DNA from: Bacillus thuringiensis
GTDB taxonomy: Bacteria; Bacillota; Bacilli; Bacillales; Bacillaceae_G
Assembly (NCBI RefSeq): GCF_014932895.1
Contig: NZ_JACYOF010000016.1
Coordinates: 1-64,000 of the forward strand
Length of the DNA: 64,000 bases
Direction: 5' to 3'
This document shows, one piece after another, positions 61,791 through 64,000 of this stretch (its first letter is position 1; every line of letters begins with the position of its first letter). Both the position numbers and the translations under genes were made by a program. The notes under the pieces were generated by a model that worked only from the letters and a program-made list of their open reading frames with translations, ran no database searches and was not told the origin of the DNA.

Positions 61791-61898
61791 ATGAAAGAGC
61801 AAGTATTACAAGTAACAAAAGGTGACTTCGTAGGATCAGCAAGTGGAGCAGTAGTATTAACAGCGTTAATCGTATTTCTATCAAGTGTATTAGTATAA
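61791..61898 (+). CDS. Array peptide 5 (35 aa)
   Basis: Identical to copies 2-4. Confidence 0.8.
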   Translation: MKEQVLQVTKGDFVGSASGAVVLTALIVFLSSVLV

Positions 61899-61941
61899 TA
61901 AAAGTTTTGTAACAAAAGAAAAAGAAGGGAGAACGAAAGAT

Positions 61942-62049
61942 ATGAAAGAGCAAGTATTACAAGTAACAAAAGGTGACTTCGTAGGATCAGCAAGTGGAGC
62001 AGTAGTATTAACAGCGTTAATCGTATTTCTATCAAGTGTATTAGTATAA
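61942..62049 (+). CDS. Array peptide 6 (35 aa)
   Basis: Identical to copies 2-5. The spacer after it has AATAAAAG where the others have AACGAAAG. Confidence 0.8.
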   Translation: MKEQVLQVTKGDFVGSASGAVVLTALIVFLSSVLV

Positions 62050-62092
62050 TAAAAGTTTTGTAACAAAAGAAAAAGAAGGGAGAATAAAAGAT

Positions 62093-62200
62093 ATGAAAGA
62101 ACAAGTATTACAAGTAACAAAAGGTGACTTCGTAGGATCAGCAAGTGGAGCAGTAGTATTAACAGCGTTAATCGTATTTCTATCAAGTGTATTAGTATAA
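62093..62200 (+). CDS. Array peptide 7 (35 aa)
   Basis: Same peptide, with one silent change (GAA for GAG at codon 3). Confidence 0.8.
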   Translation: MKEQVLQVTKGDFVGSASGAVVLTALIVFLSSVLV

Positions 62201-62243
62201 TAAAAGTTTTGTAACAAAAGAAAAAGAAGGGAGAACGAAAGAT

Positions 62244-62351
62244 ATGAAAGAGCAAGTATTACAAGTAACAAAAGGTGACTTCGTAGGATCAGCAAGTGGA
62301 GCAGTAGTATTAACAGCATTAATCGTGTTTCTATCAAGCGTATTAGTGTAA
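62244..62351 (+). CDS. Array peptide 8 (35 aa)
   Basis: Same peptide with silent changes towards the end. The 3' spacer differs from the other units, marking the edge of the homogenised block. Confidence 0.8.
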   Translation: MKEQVLQVTKGDFVGSASGAVVLTALIVFLSSVLV

Positions 62352-62395
62352 TAGAAGTTTTAAATCATACAAATAATGAAAGGAGAATGAGGAAT

Positions 62396-62506
62396 ATGAA
62401 CAGTGAACAAGTGTTACAAGTAACCAAAACAGATTTATTAGGATCATTAGGCGGAGCAGTAGTATTAACATCATTTATTCTATTCCTTGCAAATGTATTA
62501 GTATGA
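62396..62506 (+). CDS. Array peptide 9, diverged (36 aa)
   Basis: It starts MNSEQVLQVTKTDLLGSLGG and ends ILFLANVLV. About two thirds of residues match the other copies and the K-x-D-L-x-G signature is kept. AAAGGAGAATGAGG precedes the ATG. It probably escaped the homogenisation seen in copies 1-8. A terminator follows. Confidence 0.8.
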   Translation: MNSEQVLQVTKTDLLGSLGGAVVLTSFILFLANVLV

Positions 62507-62534
62507 GAAATATAAATACAATCATTCAAAAAAA

Positions 62535-62585
62535 ATAAAGACTCTAACATATTAGTAAGTGGTTAATATGTTGGGGTCTTTTTTA
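62535..62585 (+). terminator. Terminator of the peptide array
   Basis: GACTCTAACATATTA and TAATATGTTGGGGTC arms, then a T run. Confidence 0.85.
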
Positions 62586-62624
62586 TTTTCTTCCTATATA
62601 CCCTCAAGTGTTAATATTATCTCC

Positions 62625-62694
62625 TTATCCCGCTATTTGCGGGCAGTAGACTCCCGCCTCAACAAAACCTCAGTTGATTAAAGTTTCACTTTAC
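62625..62694 (+). repeat. bcr1-like repeat, short copy D (~70 bp)
   Basis: TTATCCCGCTATTTGCGGGC at one end and TTGATTAAAGTTTCACTTTA at the other, with little interior. It has the same orientation as copy C, so the two flank the array as direct repeats. Confidence 0.7.
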
Positions 62695-62780
62695 TTCAAA
62701 GAGAAAAAAGTCGAATTTTATATGTAAGAAAAAAAGAGGAATTTGACAGAAAAGATAGAAAATTTTAAAAGTCAGAATTT

Positions 62781-62794
62781 GTTAGCTTGCTAAC
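62781..62794. promoter_or_regulatory. Small palindrome upstream of hppD
   Basis: GTTAGC-TT-GCTAAC lies about 90 bp before the hppD start, in AT-rich DNA where a promoter is expected. A possible operator. The regulator is unknown. Confidence 0.4.
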
Positions 62795-62880
62795 TAATTT
62801 CTATTAATCTATGTTGGAAGCGTTTTCGGTTAGGCTTAAGTACGAACCACTTAATCTATTTACAGGGGGATGAAAATATT

Positions 62881-63999
62881 ATGAAACAAAAATCTATGGA
62901 TACGCTAGCTGCACAAATGGAGGACTTTTTTCCGGTACGTGATGTAGATCATTTGGAGTTTTACGTAGGGAATGCAAAACAATCGAGTTATTACCTTGCG
63001 AGAGCGTTCGGATTCAAAATTGTGGCTTACTCTGGATTAGAAACTGGAAACCGTGAAAAGGTATCTTATGTTCTTGTGCAAAAAAATATGCGTTTCGTTG
63101 TGTCTGGGGCTTTAAGTAGCGATAACCGTATTGCAGAGTTTGTAAAGACTCATGGTGATGGCGTGAAAGATGTGGCATTACTTGTTGACGATGTTGATAA
63201 AGCATACTCGGAAGCAGTGAAACGTGGTGCCGTCGCAATTGCTCCACCTGAGGAGTTAACAGATGAGGACGGTACATTGAAAAAAGCAGTTATTGGTACG
63301 TATGGTGATACAATTCACACGCTTGTAGAGCGTAAAAATTATAAAGGAACATTTATGCCAGGATTCCAAAAGGTGGAGTTTAATATTCCATTTGAAGAGT
63401 CTGGTTTAATTGCTGTAGACCATGTAGTTGGTAACGTTGAGAAAATGGAAGATTGGGTTAGTTATTACGAGAATGTTATGGGCTTTAAACAAATGATCCA
63501 TTTCGATGATGATGATATTAGTACAGAGTATTCAGCGTTAATGTCAAAAGTTATGACGAATGGAAGTCGTATTAAGTTCCCTATTAACGAACCAGCAGAT
63601 GGAAAGAGAAAGTCACAAATTCAAGAATATCTAGAGTTCTATAATGGAGCAGGTGTACAACATCTTGCTTTATTAACGAGTGATATTGTTAAAACAGTTG
63701 AAGCGCTTCGTGCAAATGGTGTGGAGTTCTTAGATACACCTGATACTTATTACGATGAGTTAACTGCGCGAGTTGGAAAAATTGATGAGGAAATTGATAA
63801 GTTAAAAGAATTAAAGATTTTAGTAGATCGTGATGATGAAGGCTATTTACTGCAAATCTTTACGAAACCAATCGTAGATCGCCCAACTTTATTTATTGAA
63901 ATCATTCAACGTAAAGGTTCTCGTGGATTTGGGGAAGGGAACTTTAAAGCGTTGTTTGAATCAATTGAAAGAGAACAGGAGCGTCGCGGAAACTTATAA
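62881..63999 (+). CDS. hppD: 4-hydroxyphenylpyruvate dioxygenase
   Basis: A complete 372-aa Fe(II)-dependent dioxygenase converting 4-hydroxyphenylpyruvate to homogentisate in tyrosine catabolism. The iron ligands are visible as His181 (DHVVGN), His261 (VQHLALLT) and Glu340 (FIEIIQRKG). The C-terminal SRGFGEGNFKALFESIE is the conserved closing helix. CAGGGGGATG precedes the ATG. The stop is at the last bases of the window, so partner genes of the pathway would lie downstream. Confidence 0.98.
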   Translation: MKQKSMDTLAAQMEDFFPVRDVDHLEFYVGNAKQSSYYLARAFGFKIVAYSGLETGNREKVSYVLVQKNMRFVVSGALSSDNRIAEFVKTHGDGVKDVALLVDDVDKAYSEAVKRGAVAIAPPEELTDEDGTLKKAVIGTYGDTIHTLVERKNYKGTFMPGFQKVEFNIPFEESGLIAVDHVVGNVEKMEDWVSYYENVMGFKQMIHFDDDDISTEYSALMSKVMTNGSRIKFPINEPADGKRKSQIQEYLEFYNGAGVQHLALLTSDIVKTVEALRANGVEFLDTPDTYYDELTARVGKIDEEIDKLKELKILVDRDDEGYLLQIFTKPIVDRPTLFIEIIQRKGSRGFGEGNFKALFESIEREQERRGNL

Positions 64000-64000
64000 G

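Larger units (their letters stand above)
61187..62506 (+). repeat. Tandem array of nine small-peptide genes (151-bp unit)
   Basis: Eight units of 151 bp (starts at 61187, 61338, 61489, 61640, 61791, 61942, 62093, 62244), each with its own AGAAGGGAGAA ribosome site, then a ninth diverged gene at 62396. Units 2-6 look identical over coding and spacer. Units 1, 7 and 8 carry a few changes. All eight encode the same peptide. Confidence 0.95.

Noticed and set aside
61286-62337. Repeated 98-121 aa open frames on the minus strand across the array
   Set aside because: They are antisense shadows of the tandem plus-strand genes. They lack ribosome sites, have shifting ends and low-complexity Leu/Phe composition.
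61187-62351. Repeat array looking like CRISPR at first sight
   Set aside because: The unit is 151 bp with no short-repeat/unique-spacer pattern, and each unit holds a ribosome site and an intact small gene.
62781-62880. T-box or tyrosine-responsive leader before hppD
   Set aside because: No T-box sequence, specifier loop or terminator is present. Only a short palindrome is seen.

Overview
The window is low-GC Firmicute chromosome, and its gene content and order point to the Bacillus cereus group (cereus, thuringiensis or anthracis-like). The supporting signs are a 23S-5S-tRNA cluster followed by glycerate kinase, rocF, cdaA-cdaR-glmM, a glmS ribozyme and glmS; duplicated oligopeptide-binding lipoproteins; GlcU; an Lnr-type module; and several copies of a bcr1-like interspersed repeat. 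Species assignment is inference from sequence alone.

Layout. 1-1124: the 3' end of an rRNA operon with nine tRNAs. 1189-9613: housekeeping genes, namely glycerate kinase, arginase, the c-di-AMP synthase CdaA with its regulator CdaR, and the GlmM/GlmS amino-sugar pathway under a self-cleaving GlcN6P ribozyme. 9887-23441: accessory metabolism and membrane genes (an S9-type peptidase lacking the expected His, DUF4256, DoxX with a perfect Rex box, SDR, MDR, FAD oxidase, MFS proteins, lipoproteins) and two gene remnants. 23488-30250: two paralogous peptide-binding lipoproteins, the second behind an S-box (SAM) riboswitch, then aldo/keto reductase, a ProC-type reductase and GlcU. 30553-33121: modBA with a divergent YvgK-like regulator. 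33186-45651: ordinary genes (LysR/EamA, plsC, LacI, YitT, TatD, DUF2334, a lytic transglycosylase, DUF4931) interleaved with a family of tiny peptide genes. 45780-53573: an ABC-F ATPase behind an attenuator-like leader and a five-gene LnrJKLMN-like two-component/ABC exporter block. 54034-59710: a complete oppABCDF-type operon. 59747-63999: a HAD phosphatase, a nine-copy tandem array of 35-36 aa membrane-peptide genes flanked by bcr-like repeats, and hppD.

The most unusual content is the small-peptide system. Eight promoter modules between 33.4 and 45.7 kb share one rigid 65-bp architecture. In gene direction this is a dyad CTTACA-N4-TGTAAG, a further TGTAA repeat 11 bp downstream of the first, then TAATTCGATAGT, then exactly 19 bp, then a TAYAAT-like -10. 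No normal -35 is visible. The modules drive three bicistronic cassettes (a 33-aa soluble peptide plus a 30-33-aa hydrophobic peptide), a tricistronic cassette, a 37-aa membrane peptide, a DUF3139 protein, a possible small RNA and a decayed cassette. The hydrophobic peptides are similar to those of the tandem array at 61.2-62.5 kb (a K-x-D-[FL]-x-G signature followed by one hydrophobic helix). I do not recognise a described system with this layout. Function, regulator and export route are not evident from the window.

Other notable signals are leader-RNA pairings downstream of the glmS ribozyme, an inverted repeat between lysR and the EamA exporter gene, long palindromes at several promoters, and bcr-like elements of different lengths, one of which supplies the stop codon of a lytic transglycosylase gene.
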